A DNA stretch of 64,000 nt, taken from assembly GCA_030522415.1 (NCBI GenBank), contig CM060121.1, positions 4,557,476-4,621,475 of the forward strand, given 5' to 3'. The stretch's first letter is position 1. Each line of letters opens with the position of its first letter. The notes beneath the pieces were generated by a model. It was given only the letters and a program-made list of their open reading frames with translations. It searched no databases and had not been told where the DNA came from. Positions 47,546 to 59,703 of the stretch are shown here, one piece after another. The translations under genes were made by a program, and so were the position numbers. This DNA comes from Channallabes apus (lineage: Eukaryota; Chordata; Actinopteri; Siluriformes; Clariidae).

Positions 47546-48750
47546 ACAAGTCAAATCAAGTCAAGTAGGTTTTTTTTGTCATTTCAACCATATACAGGTT
47601 AGTAAACGATGAAACGAAACAACATTCCTCCAGGACCAAGGTGTTACATACGACATAAAGTTATAACATAAATCAACAAAGCGGACTAACTAACTAACTA
47701 AGAAGAGACAAACCAGATTCATTCATTCATTTTCTGTACCGCTTTATCCTTATACACAGGGTCGCGGGGGCCTGGAGCCTATCCCAGGAAACTTAGGGCA
47801 CAAGGCGGGGTACACCCTGGACAGGGTGCCAATCCATCACAGGGCACACACACATACTCACACTACAAGCAATTTGGAATGTCAATTAGCCTAACCTGCA
47901 TATCTTTGGACTGTGGGAGGAAACCGGAGTACCCGGAGGAAACCCACCAAGCACGGGGAGAACATGCAAACTCCATGCACACAGAGACGGGAATCGAGCC
48001 TGGCCGGGGAATCGAACCCAGACCCTGGCGGTGCAAGGCGACAGTGCTAACCACTACACCACCGTGCCGCCTCACAAACCAAATTAACATTATAAATTAA
48101 CATAAACTATCATATCTAAAGTCCTATACAGAAAAAGTAATTTGAGGTAGTGCAATAAGAAACAGTAAACATTAACCTGTAGATAGCAGCAGAGAAGAGT
48201 TTTTTGTGCAAATAACAAATATTGTGCAAAAGAACAATTTCAGGTTGGTATGTATACTGTAATTGTAAGATGGTTGTTGATCAGTGTGTTTGTGCATGTG
48301 TGTTTATCAGTTCAGTCCCAGTGCTATTCAGGTGAATGTTGAGTGTGTGTGTGTATGTGTGTGTGTGTGTGTGTGTGTGTTGGATGGCACGGATGGCATT
48401 TGGGTAAAAGCTGTTGCACAGTCTGGATGTGTGTGCCCGAATGCTTCGGTTGGCAGGAGGGTGAAGAGTGAGTGAGAGGGGTGTGTCCAGTCAGCCACAA
48501 TGCTGGTGGCTTTGCAGATGCAGTGTGTGGTGTACAGTAGATGTCTTCGATAGAGGGGAGAGAGACCCCGATGATCTTTTCAGCTGTCCTCACTATCCGC
48601 TGTAGGGTCTTGCGGTTTGATATGGCACAATTCCCAAACCAGACAATGATGCAGCTGCTCAGGATGCTCTCGATAGTTCCTCTATAGAAGGTGGTGAGGA
48701 TTGGTGGTGGAAGCTGGGCCTTACTCAGTCTTCTCATATACATATGCATC
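47546..48750 (-). mobile_element. 3' fragment of a non-LTR retrotransposon, with a SINE inside
   Basis: The minus-strand ORF at 48324-48749 gives ILTTFYRGTIESILSSCIIV and IVRTAEKIIGVSLPSIEDIY, the RT-connection region of the family found more completely at 54475-56885. The 3' end (gtcatttcaaccatatacag) lies near 47580. The SINE at 47716-48072 is inserted in its 3' UTR. A TG run lies at 48337-48380. Confidence 0.8.
47716..48072 (-). mobile_element. tRNA-derived SINE
   Basis: Same family as 15396-15776, head ggcggcacggtggtgtagtg, tail (GAAT)n. A likely short target duplication, acaaacca, flanks it. It is nested in the LINE fragment. Confidence 0.85.
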
Positions 48751-48759
48751 CAAAGTGGG

Positions 48760-50308
48760 TTTTATTTCACTACTTAAAATACTATATATCTTTTAATTAG
48801 CAAATTAGGTTTTTATAATTTCCTGTAAATATAAATTCATTGCTTAAATCAAGATCCATTGCTTTAAAAGGGCACACACATACTGTACATGCTTATTCAC
48901 ACACTATAGACAAACGGGAATGCCATTTACTGTAGTCTAATCTACATGTCTTTGGACTGCTGGAGTAAATAGTACCAAGAAGGAACCAACCATGCATGGG
49001 GAGAAATGCACACAACTATATACATGCACACCGACACTAGGTGGGATTCAAACATGGACAAACAACAAGAATGGATTTTTTTGTAATAACTAGTTTTGAT
49101 TAAATATAGACCAGCTCTGGCAGTGCTCATCCTGTTCCTCCTTGGAAAAAAAGAAGTGTTCCTTTAATTCTGTAAGCAATTTATATCTGCCACTTGAACT
49201 AAAGGAGCACTTAAGTGGGATCTAATCTAAGGTGCTGTAAATTGTTGGTTTGGACTTTTTTTTCTCTTTAATTAACTGAATGTTTCTTGACATAACATGG
49301 ATTTGTACTAGTTGTAGTAGCATTAAAAGGGCTATTGACTCTGTACTCATCCCTTCCTCTGCTCAAGACAACACCTGAATCACATTAAGAAATGTCACAA
49401 ATTAACTCTTGACCAGGCACACCTGTGAATTGAAAACAATTCCAGGAAATGAAATTTGCTGTTCCAGTGGTCAGTTTTAAGGCATTTCCTGATGTGGATT
49501 TCGTAATGTAAAAAGTAGCTGTGTAGCTACTGTAGTTCAGGGGGGAAAAACAAGTTAAATATTTACTAAATACTCTAAAATGTAGAAATATACCTACTTG
49601 ATTTAGATGAGTGGAACTGCTGAAGCTTCATATGAGTCTCGGCTGAAATGTGGAATGCATTTTTGCACATGTTTATCTACATAAGAATGGCAGAAAAAAA
49701 AGAATCTTTTTTTTCATTATTCATTTTTATTGCTTAATTTTTGTTAAATAAATAGGAGCATTTGAGGTTGTATTTGCCTAATACTCTCACAACACAACTA
49801 AAGTCCACCTCAAGCTTTCCAACTTCCCAATTCCCAGTCATGCTCACACTCTCCTGACTTCTAAATCATACTGTACACACCTGGTTCTAATCAGCTACAC
49901 ACTCACTGTCTTTGCAAAGTATACGTTTAGTTTACCAAATCTTAATGTTCTTGTTTTATTTGGATTTGGTTCTTGTGGATATTTTGGATATTTGACCGTA
50001 TTCTGTTTTTTGTTCTTCTGATTTCTGGCTTTACCTGTGACACTACAGTATGTTTGCTTATCGACCGACCTTCTGCCTGGCCCTGTTTATCCTATTTTAT
50101 GTTTTGGATATGTATGCCTGCACCGTTTTTAGTTAATAAATGCTAATTATTTGTATCTGACCAAGCCTTTTCATTATCTGACAGCGACCTGCTATAATCA
50201 GATAATCTTTAATATTTTTTCAACACAAAAATCATGTAATTCAAAAAGGGGGTACTAACTTTTGAACATGACTACATGTATATTACATAACATACAGTTT
50301 CAGCAGCA
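48760..50308. other. D-array spacer with an old SINE relic
   Basis: About 48900-49060 retains a decayed minus-oriented SINE (tctacatgtctttggactgc ... catgcatggggagaaatgca). The rest is anonymous. Confidence 0.5.
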
Positions 50309-50380
50309 GGTTTTTGTAAAGACTTCAAACACTGTGTACCCCAGCTACCAGTCACAGTGGTACACCCCATTACAAAAACA
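50309..50380 (-). other. DH segment Db (type A) with 12-RSS on both sides
   Basis: Nonamer ggtttttgt 50309-50317, 12 bp, CACTGTG 50330-50336, core 50337-50352, CACAGTG 50353-50359, 12 bp, acaaaaaca 50372-50380. Coding core ACTGGTAGCTGGGGTA, reading TGSWG or LVAGV. Both signals are essentially consensus. Confidence 0.95.
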
Positions 50381-51292
50381 TCTGTCATATACAGTATTAA
50401 CTGTTACAATCACACATGACCATGACACACAAGAGAAAACAAAAGCATTTCAATATCCAAATCAAAACCTTGATCCCATTTATGGTCTCCTAAATCTTCA
50501 GTCTGTTATAAGGTCATGGTTTTCTGCACATTATCCTTTTTTGTTTTTGTAACTACAGTACAGGTATCTCATTCTTTGCTTCATGACCATAAATTGAGGG
50601 TGCAGGGTTGTAAGTGGCTTTATCAGGAAACACCTTCATGATGGTGAAAAGAATTTTGAGTTTATTACAGAAATCCACCAAATGTTTAACTGATCATTTA
50701 GGAACTTGTTTTGCCATTTCCATACATATTTATGTGTATAATATAGACATATAAGGAATTTATATATAGTTTTTATTCCCCCAAACCAGTAGAAATGTTA
50801 TAAGGATACAAGAACAGTATTTCAATATAGATTAATTATTAAATAAAGAAACATATAAATTAACAAATAAATACATAAAATGTTTTATATGGTTAAACTG
50901 GACTTGCAAAAGTGAAATATAAAATATGTAAAATAATGACAATAAGTTATTAATGCCCTGCTTTGTGGCTAGTATATAATGTACCTGTGATTTTTAAGCA
51001 CAAAACCTGGTTGCCACTTGACGAGGTGGTTAAAGGGCTCACTGTACATTATGTGGAGCTGAAGAAACCACCCCCACAAATTTAGGTGGCAATCAAATTT
51101 TTGCATTTGCTATTGTATACTAGTTCTCTGGTACTGCACCCGCTATTCAATTTAATAATACGTATAAAATAAGTGGATTTATAGATCTTTAGTAACTTTT
51201 AGTTAGTGAACTGATTAAAACATGAAGTGTCCACTAAGAATGTCCTGTAAGGTACACTGTGTAAATCAAACTTAAGTTCAGTCTCAGCAGCA

Positions 51293-51365
51293 GGTTTTTG
51301 TCAAGGCTTAAAACACTGTGATACCCCCCCACCCAGGCACAGTGAAACTCCTCATTACAAAAACA
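51293..51365 (-). other. DH segment Dc (type C) with 12-RSS on both sides
   Basis: Nonamer 51293-51301, CACTGTG 51314-51320, core 51321-51337, CACAGTG 51338-51344, nonamer acaaaaaca 51357-51365, both spacers 12 bp. Coding core CCTGGGTGGGGGGGTAT, open in all three frames and Gly-rich (LGGGV, PGWGG, WVGGY). Confidence 0.95.
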
Positions 51366-51637
51366 TCTCACCATAAAAACAACAACATTAACTGAATCCT
51401 ACTATATTACGTACTGGTTTTAAACTAGGTATTAATCTTTAAAAGCCCGTTATTTCAGCTGGTTGTTTTTTTTTAAAAAGTCCATAGAAGCTAAAAATGT
51501 TTGCCAGCAAAGTTTATTCTCTTGGTTTTATTGTAGATTTTATTGCAGTGTATTTAAGGCTTACCAAATGTAAGTGTTTGAAATATCTGACTGAATTTCA
51601 TATTTCTCAAAGGTTTGAGATGTTTTGTAGCCTTAAC

Positions 51638-51835
51638 CTAGGCAGCATGGTGGTGTAGTGCTTAACGCACTGGCCTCACATCTCCAGAGTAAAGGGCTCG
51701 AGTCCTGTCTTTGTGTCCGTGCTGCTGGCCTTTGCTTGAAGACGTTAGTCTAATTGCCATTTCCAAATTGCCTGTAGTATGTGAGTGCGTGTGTGCTGGT
51801 GTCCTGTGATGGAAAGTGAAAGATGAGAGGTATAG
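51638..51835 (+). mobile_element. Old SINE copy in the C-to-B interval of D cassette 1
   Basis: The head ggcagcatggtggtgtagtg with A-box-like sequence matches the SINE family in + orientation. It is strongly diverged. Equivalent copies lie at 56886 and 63236 at the same place in the other cassettes. Confidence 0.75.
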
Positions 51836-52155
51836 ACAATGAAAGAATTTAACATCTGTTTTGTCTACATTATATACGTTTCTACAGTTATAATATTCAG
51901 TAATGTTACTTTAGAAAGCAAATGATTATTGCAGTAATAATCATTGTTTTTGCACTTCACAAAAACAAACAAACACTTTGCTCTGTGTAGTTTACTGAAT
52001 TAATGTTGGCAATCTTTAAAATTATGTAATCTTCTATTTCTTTTAAAATATTATTTGAAACCTAAATCTTGAAACACAAAGATATGATGGTGATATTATA
52101 ATAATAATAATAATAATAATAATTATTATTATTATTAGCTTTTCACAGTTCTATA

Positions 52156-52223
52156 GGTTTTTGTAGTGGCATAAAACACTGTGTGTTCCAGTTAACACAG
52201 TGATGCACTCCATTATAAAAACA
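52156..52223 (-). other. DH segment Dd (type B) with 12-RSS on both sides
   Basis: Nonamer 52156-52164, CACTGTG 52177-52183, core 52184-52195, CACAGTG 52196-52202, nonamer ataaaaaca 52215-52223 (one mismatch), 12-bp spacers. Coding core TTAACTGGAACA, 12 nt. Confidence 0.93.
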
Positions 52224-52334
52224 ACTTTGAAATGTTAACTGGGCAAACCACTTCAAATCTCAATGTTTCCCCATAGAAAAAAAAAAAAGAAATAAGTTGC
52301 ATTTTTTATGCTTTTGTATGTATTAAATAGTATA

Positions 52335-52400
52335 TATATAAAAACAACGTCATGTGTTCATTGAGCAAATATTTTAAAATCACTTATGACACTGACATAT
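52335..52400 (-). pseudogene. Probable relic of a type-A D segment (nonamer flank only)
   Basis: aaaaacaacgtcatgtgttc followed by attgagcaaatattttaaaa parallels the sequence just right of segment Df (acaaaaacaactgtcac...attgagcaaacattttaaaa). Heptamers and core are gone. It is identified only by alignment of flanks. Confidence 0.5.
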
Positions 52401-52519
52401 GCATATTGAAATGAACAATTTATTTGAATGAGTGAGCAATGTTTTTTTTTTTTTTTGCTCCTTAGCCTAAGTAAAATAATTCTGATGTCTCTGTTTCAGG
52501 AGTGACTTGATACCAGTCA

Positions 52520-52650
52520 ATTTAATGAATTTTTATTTGTATAGCGCTTTTAACAATTGACATTGTTGCAAAGAAGCTTTACACAAATCAATAGAAATTA
52601 TGAAAGTTTTTAATGAAATCTGAATGTGTATGATCAAAATGATTAGATAC
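52520..52650 (-). mobile_element. L2-type LINE 3' tail insertion
   Basis: ttttatttgtatagcgcttt and taacaattgacattgttgca are the same 3' terminus as at 31660. The paralogous cassette at 60170-60185 lacks it (cttgatactag), and gatac appears on both sides here. Confidence 0.8.
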
Positions 52651-53019
52651 TAGAGATACAACAGTTGTAGCTCATTCCTTGAAGTAGTCTATACAGTACA
52701 TGGTGGCTCTTGATGAACTGACTCCAGCCTCTCTCCACTTCATGTGAAACTCTTCCAAGTTCATATTTGCTTCACAATCTCCTTAAGACTGTGGTCATCC
52801 TTGTTGCTTGTGCACATTATCCTACCTCTATTTTTCCTTTCAGTCAATTTTCCATGAATATTCCTGCTAACAGTACCTTCTGTATTTTACCTTCCTTGTG
52901 GAGGAAATTGATGAGTGTCTTCTAGACAACTGTCAACTCTCTAGTCTTCCCCAGCATGTATTGAACTAGACCAAAAGATAAATTGTATTTATAGTGTATA
53001 AATAGTCATTTACAACCCG

Positions 53020-53300
53020 TGCTCAATGTGTTTCCTCCGCCTACTCCGGTTTCCTCCCACAGCCCAAAGACATGTAGATTAGGCTAATTGGCATTTCCAA
53101 GTTGCCCATAGTGTGTGAATAAGTGTGTGAATGTGTGTATGTGTGTGCCCTGCGTTGGATTGGCACCCTGTGCAATGACTATTTCACTCACTCACTGTCT
53201 ATACCGCTTTATCCTGTATTCAGGGTCGCGGGGGCCAGGAGCCTATCCCAGGAGGCTAAGGCCACAAGGCAAGGTTCACCCTGGACAGGGCGCCAACTCA
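53020..53300. mobile_element. Two opposed SINE fragments
   Basis: About 53030-53170 is a + oriented SINE body piece (ggtttcctcccacagcccaa ... ggattggcaccctgtgc). About 53188-53300 is a minus-oriented tail piece (ctataccgctttatcctgta ...). They abut as an inverted pair. Confidence 0.75.
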
Positions 53301-53351
53301 CTCTCAATATTCAGTTTTTTCCTAGATTTTCCATTAACTATAGTTGGAAAT

Positions 53352-53460
53352 TCAATTCAATTTTATTTGTATAGCGCTTTTAACAATTGACATTGTCTCA
53401 AAACAGCTTTACACAATCAAAATAATTATTTAAGTTTGTTTAAGGAAACACATATCATTA
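53352..53460 (-). mobile_element. L2-type LINE 3' tail
   Basis: attttatttgtatagcgctt and the following acaattgacattgtctcaaa match the 3' terminus at 31660 and 52530. Confidence 0.8.
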
Positions 53461-54093
53461 ATTAAAGAGTAAATACAATTAAGAGTAATTTTTATACAAT
53501 GATCAAACCAGTCCAAGAGCTTTCCACCAGTCTTCTCTAAAATATTTTCACCATTCAAATGTTTAACTGAGTCTCATCACCATACTGTACTTAAAGTCTT
53601 TTATTAATGTCAATTGCATTAATACCTTCAGTCAAGAGAATTCTCATCACAAGTCCTGGTTTGACATTAATGGCCATCACAGATCTCTATGTTGATACAT
53701 ATTAGTCCAGAAGCCTAGAAGCCTTTACAGTAACAGTCACACTTGTACTTAAAGTACACTATCATTCCTTTTTTTAGGTGCCAGCACATGGGATGGCAGT
53801 GTAAGCTCTGCACATGTGTGGCTTTATGGCTATTTAGTGCCCTGTCTTCATTTAGACTGTCATTGCTCCTTTAAGATCGTGGAGACCTGTGCACACATTT
53901 GATCTAATTTGAGAACACAGTCCAAATCCATACACCTTAGAATCTAATAGAAACTTTTCTAGTCCTTCATCTAACTACACATGGTCAGATTTCGTTTGTA
54001 TCAACATGTAGTGTCCACGTAGAATATACTGTAAGACATACAGTATACTGTGTAAACAGTTCAAACATGGTCCACAGAAGTTTAGTCTCAGCA

Positions 54094-54166
54094 GGTTTTT
54101 GTTATGGCTTAAAACACTGTGCCACCCCACCCACCATACACAGTGATAAACTTTATTACAAAAACA
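54094..54166 (-). other. DH segment De (type C) with 12-RSS on both sides
   Basis: Nonamer 54094-54102, CACTGTG 54115-54121, core 54122-54138, CACAGTG 54139-54145, nonamer acaaaaaca 54158-54166, 12-bp spacers. Coding core TATGGTGGGTGGGGTGG, open in all frames (YGGWG, MVGGV, WWVGW). Confidence 0.95.
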
Positions 54167-54474
54167 TCTCTCTATGAAAACAATACCATTATAACTGTAG
54201 CCTACAATATGGCATACAGTTTTAAATTATTATCTTCAAAAGCCCTTTCATTATCCTTCTCTTTTTGACGAGTCCTTGGAAGCTAAAATTCCAACCCATA
54301 TCTTGTTAGTCTCTTCTATTCTATTAGTTTTATTTATTTATTTATTTATTTTTTGCTCTATATTTGTTTAAGACCTACCAAATGGAAATGTTTTAAATAT
54401 CTAAATGTTTTTTTATAGTTGTCAAAAGGTTTGAGATAAACTAGAATATTGTTTTGTAGCCTTAATCAAGTTCA

Positions 54475-56885
54475 AGTTCAAGTTCAAAGGCTTTTATTGT
54501 CATTTCAACCATATACAGTTAGTTCACAGTGAAACGAAACAACGTTCCTCCAATACCAAGGTGCTCCATGCAACATACATTTACAACATAAATTAACAGA
54601 AACATTAAACTAGCTAACTAAAGAAGCCTATACAAGAGACAAGACAGATAGACTCAACTCTCAACTCAACTCATATTTATTTGTATAGCACTTTAACAAA
54701 CAAGAATGTTCCAAAGTGCTTCACATAAAAAATTATAATAATAACAGTAATCTAATAAAATAAAATAAATACAAGATAATAATAAAAATAAATAAAACAA
54801 TTTATAAAATAATAAAAGAAGAACATAATTAAAATCACAATCACAAGCATATCAAGCAATATATAAAATTAACATCTCATGTTGGTTTAAATGCCAGAGA
54901 AAACATGTGAGTTTTAAGACTAGCCTTAAACACCCTCAATGATGTGGCCTCACGAATGGTTAATGGTAGGTCATTCCATAATTTAGGAGCTGCCACAGAA
55001 AATGCCCGATCACCCCTGAGCTTGCATTTGGTCTTGGGTACCATCAGCAAATGTTTATCTGATGATCTGAATTTAGATGTTAGACCTAACAAATTACAAC
55101 ATAAATTTACAAAAACTAACTAGCTAAGTAAAGACTACAGGTTTTACAGACAACATAAAGTGCACATGCAAATGTGCAAACAAGAGCAACAACAAAGTGA
55201 CAGTGCGATGAACACGACAAAACATAACAGAATAATATAACAGAATAATATGGTGTTGAGGTAGTGAGAAACTGTAAACATTTCTTAACACAGCAGCAAG
55301 AATTGAGGAATTAGTGCAAAAAGTAGTCCAGTAATGATTATTGTGCAAACGAAATGTGTGTCTGCGCTTGTGTTGATTTGTCAGTCCAGTCCCAATATTT
55401 TGAGATAGTTGAGTTAAGCTGAGTGCGTGTGTGTGTTTATCAGTCCAGTCCCTTTTTGTTGAGGAGACGGGTGGCTTGTGGAAAAAATCTGTTGCCCAGT
55501 CTGGATGTGAGGCCCGAATGCTTCGGTACCTTTTCCCAGATGGCAGGAGAGTGAAGTGTGTGTGAGAGGGGTGTGTCGGATCAGCCATAATGCTTGTGGC
55601 TTTACGGATGCAGCGTGTGGTGTAGATGTCTTCAATAGAGGGGAGAAAGACCCAGATGATCTTCTCTGCTGTCCTCACTATCCGCTGTAGGGTCTTGCGG
55701 TCCGATATGGCACAATTCCCAAACCAGACAGTGATGCAGCTGCTCAGGATGCTCTCGATAGTTCCTCTATAGAAGGTGGTCAGGATTGGTAGTGAAAGCT
55801 GGGCCTTCCTCAGTCTTCTCAGAAAGAAGAGACGCTGTTGGGCTTTCTTGTGTAGGGAGCTGGTGTTGAGGGACCAGCTGAGGTCCTTCTCCAGGTGGAC
55901 GCCCAGGAATTTGGTGCGTTCGACGATCTCCACAGAGGAGCCGTCGATGCTCAGCGGAGAATGGTCGCCTCGTGTTCTCCTAAAGTCAACAACCATCTCC
56001 TTTGTCTTGTCAACATTCAGAGACAGGTTGTTGTCTTTACACCAGTCCTCTGCAGGGTACGCTGTACGCTCTGTACGCTGACTCGTCGTTCTTGCTAATG
56101 AGACCCACCACGATCGTGTCATCAGCGAACTTAATTATGTGATTCGAACTGTGTGTTGCTACACAGTCGTGAGTCAGCAGTGTGAACAGCAGGGGACTGA
56201 GCACACAGCCTTGTGGGGCCCCAGTGCTCAGTGTGGTGGTGCTAGAGATGCAGTTCCCGATCCGTATTGACTGAGGCCTTCCGGTCAGAAAGTCCAGGAT
56301 CCAGTTGCAGAGGGAGGTGTTCATGCCCAACAGGCTCAGCTTCCCGATCAGTTGTTGGGGGATGATAGTGTTGAATGCTGAGCTGAAATCTATGTACAGC
56401 ATTCGAACATATGTGTCCTTCTTGTCCAAGTGTGTGAGGGCAAGATGGAGTGCAGTGGAGATGGCGTCGTCTGTTGAGCGGTTAGGACGGTACGCAAATT
56501 GCAGTGGGTCCAGTGAGGGGGGGCAGCAGGGTCTTGATGTGTCTCATGACGAGCCGCTCGAAGCACTTCACGGTAGTCATTGAGACAGGACACAGTAGAC
56601 TTCTTGGGCACGGGGACGATGTTGGTGGACTTGAAGCACGTGTAAATGCACTGCTCAATGTTGAAGATGTCGGTGAGAACATCTGCCAGCTGTTCAGCAC
56701 ATTCTCTGAGCACTCTGCCTGGGATGTTGTCTGGTCCAGCAGCTTTATGTGGGTTGACTCCGCATAGAGTTTTCCTCACCTCAGCTGTAGTGAGATACAC
56801 CTGGTCGTTCGGAGGAGGGGTGGTCTTCCTCGCCGCCACGTTGTTCTGCCTGTCGAACCGAGCGTAGAAGTTGTTCAGCGCATCT
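54475..56885 (-). mobile_element. Non-LTR retrotransposon, 5' truncated, with nested L2-like fragment
   Basis: Minus-strand RT pieces in order: [20 protein letters not shown] (about 56770), [40 protein letters not shown], catalytic [15 protein letters not shown] (about 56110), NNLSLNVDKTKEMVVDFRR, ILTTFYRGTIESILSSCITV. The 3' end carries a (TTGAAC)n tail at about 54475. Several frameshifts. A 3' piece of a different LINE (AFSVAAPKLWNDLPLTIREA) occupies about 54657-55095. It splits D cassette 2. The superfamily is left open (jockey/L2-like). Confidence 0.87.
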
Positions 56886-56990
56886 GGGAAGGAGGCAGCA
56901 TGGTGGTATAGTGGATAGCACTGTAGTCTAAGGGAAGGGTTAGGGTCTGAGTCCTGCCTTTGGGTCTGTGTGCATAGAGTTTACATTTTC
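56886..56990 (+). mobile_element. Old SINE copy in the C-to-B interval of D cassette 2
   Basis: ggcagcatggtggtatagtg ... gagtcctgcctttgggtctg, diverged in the same way as the copy at 63236. It begins exactly where the LINE insertion ends. Confidence 0.7.
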
Positions 56991-57034
56991 TCAGTGTGAT
57001 TTATGGATTTCATACGGGTACTCTGGTTTACTCC

Positions 57035-57125
57035 AACAGTTTTCCGCTCCATTATAAAAAACAACTTTGAGATGTTAACTAGGCAAACCACTTCAGTCCC
57101 AATGTTCCCAGTCAAACTAGCCTCG
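57035..57125 (-). pseudogene. Relic of a type-B D segment
   Basis: ctccattataaaaaacaact followed by ttgagatgttaactaggcaa parallels the right flank of segment Dd (ctccattataaaaacaactt ... tgaaatgttaactgggcaaa). Only a nonamer-like ataaaaaac survives; no intact heptamer or core is left. Confidence 0.65.
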
Positions 57126-57700
57126 GAGTATAAGGGAAATGAACGACAACTCCCAGCATGCATGCTAAGTCTTGTTTAAGTACTAATCAAGCACAAGTGT
57201 TCGCTATCCGTGGTGGATAAATGGAAGTCAGAAGAACAAGAGCATTGTGAAGTATATGGTCTGATGAGTTTCTCCTGATGTTACCAAGTCATTTGAATCA
57301 ATGGCGAACAGGCTAGGATAACACAGTTTATTAACCTACTTACCAGACAGGCCCTTAAGGCCATCGTAATCTGGAACCAAGGCGGAGACAGTGCTTTATC
57401 AAACTTTATCAAAACAGTGCTTTATCAAACCGGCTCTTATAGCCACTTCCACCTCTGTCTGTTTTGTGCAGGGGCGGGGGTGGGAGGGGGGACTCCATTC
57501 TCTTTCACTTAACTGAATACATCTTGAAAATCCTTATATTCCTGATGAATGTAGATTATTGGAATATGTTCCGAGCTTTCCAGAAGGTGATGGATGGAGG
57601 TGGCTATGAGAGTTGGGGATGATAAAGCACTGCTTTTTTACACATCAGGGACCATTTGATAATGTCTCTTTCCTTCCAGGATGTCAGGGGGTTATGCTTT
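57126..57700. other. D-array spacer
   Basis: Anonymous sequence with a short G-rich patch near 57470-57490. Confidence 0.4.
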
Positions 57701-57719
57701 TGTAACAAAGGAAAGGCCA

Positions 57720-59456
57720 GAATTACTTTAACTTTAGTACAGTGCATACAACTTAATTCATATCAGAAAGGAAGACAAATGGAAGATAGAATGTCGCCCC
57801 ACCTCTGGCCACTATGAGTACTGTGTGATGCCATACAGATTATCATGTGCACCCGTGGTATTTTAAAGTCTTATAAACGACATTCTAAGGGACATGCTGA
57901 AAAGGTAGATAATTGCGTACAATGATGACATTCTAATTTACTTGCTGAATTAAAAGACTCATATTTTTCATGTGAGGAAGGTTCTTTCTAGACTACAAGA
58001 GAACCACTTGTATGTCAAGGGCAAAAAATTTGAGTTCCACAGCACCCAGATCTTTTTTGGGGTATATTATTGGACCAAATGGAGTACATACAGTATGGAT
58101 GAAGAAAAGGTACACTTGGGTTTTGCTAATTTCTACAGACCCTTTATCAGAAACTTCAGTCACACAGAAAGCCCCCTCATTAACCTCCTCACAGGCAAAT
58201 TTTTTTTTAATGGGGTCCAATAAACCAAGAAGCATTCTACAGTACAAACTACGAGAAGCCTCCACCACCACACCTATTTAAAATCTCCCTGATCTGTTTA
58301 AACAGTTTATTGAAGAGGTGGATGCTTGTAACAGTGGAGTGGGAGCTCTATTATCAAAAAAATTCAGGATGAAACCGAAGATTCACCCAATCACCTTTAT
58401 GTCTCAGAAACTAACCCCAGCAGATAGAAACTATGATGAGTGGAACGAAGAATTGTTGGCAATAAACCTAGCTCTGTAAGAACAGCAACCCTGGCTCGAC
58501 AGGGCAGATCACCACTTTATCATATACACAGACCACAAGAATCTTGAATACATGATACTTTTCTTTACTAGACTTAACTTTGTAGTTTTATACAGTCCTG
58601 GCTGAAGATACACTAAGGCTAATGCCCTGTCCTGAATACATGTCACCCCACCACAAGAGGAAAGGAGCAAGCCACATTGTGGGCACCATCAGGTGGGATG
58701 TCGACAGAGACATTGACAATTTTCTCTGAGACAAAAGGTGTGTTTCTTCCTAAGCACGAGCATGACTGATCACAGGAGTCCATGCATTAGCAGCCATGGG
58801 ACACCTGGGCACTCAAAAAAAACATATCATCTGCTTCAGAGCAATTACTGGTGGCCAACCATGAAGAAGGACATAAATAAGTTCATTATCTCCAGCTCTA
58901 CATGCACAAGGTAAAAGTACCATGAGCCCTACCCACAGGAAAACTCATGTCACTTCCCACACCTTAAAGTCCCTGGTCTCACATTGCTATAGACTTATAG
59001 ACAATTCGTCTGATCCTGCTACCTAACCTTCAGATTCTTTGACAAGTGCAGAGGCGATAAAAACCAGCAGATCGAGTTTGGCTAGCAGCAAAGAACTGCA
59101 CATTTTAGTGCGATGAAGAAAATTATATATCAAATACATCAGACCATAAGATCTTACAGTGAATTAATGTACTGTAATAAAAATAATGAAGTTCCATATT
59201 TTACAGCTGAATCCAGTAAGAGGGTTACCCTTGGACGAAATGTGTCACTCCAATATCCCTCCTGATCTTCTGCAGATTAATGGAAGGCTAGCATATGGAA
59301 TAACTGCCATCTTAAAATTTCGGCAAAGACAAGGGACAATACAGTGGGAAGGGTATGGACCAGGGGAGAGATGCTGGGTAACAGCACACGATGTTCTAGA
59401 TCTTCTGATGATAACGGAATTTCAAGCCACAACTGCGCCCAAGAGTGATACCTAAA
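57720..59456 (+). mobile_element. Ty3/gypsy LTR-retrotransposon pol remnant
   Basis: Degraded + strand pol in order: RT ([30 protein letters not shown], catalytic AYNDDILIY near 57918), the connection segment ([20 protein letters not shown]), an RNase H-like stretch (about 58290-58600), integrase-like debris, and a C-terminal chromodomain (LKFRQRQGTIQWEGYGPGER then CWV near 59318-59380). No LTRs recognised. It lies in the D array between cassettes 2 and 3. Confidence 0.82.
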
Positions 59457-59703
59457 GAAAAAGTTGGCAACACGATAAGAAATAAAACTTGAGTATAAGA
59501 GTAACAATTAAAACAAGTACAACATGATCCGGCTCGTCTAATACTAATCAAACTCACAAAACCTAAATTGTAAGAATTTTTTATCCAGATCTCTTTCTCT
59601 TGATAAAGACAGTATTGACAAAAAAAATCATGTAATGGACTGAAAAGGTTTTTGTCCCAGTTTCCATGAATGACTGATTTATATTGCTTCAGTTTCAGCA
59701 CTA

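Noticed and set aside
59646..59655. A ggtttttgt nonamer-like motif near Df
   Set aside because: No heptamer at 12 or 23 bp; the true Df nonamer is at 59704.
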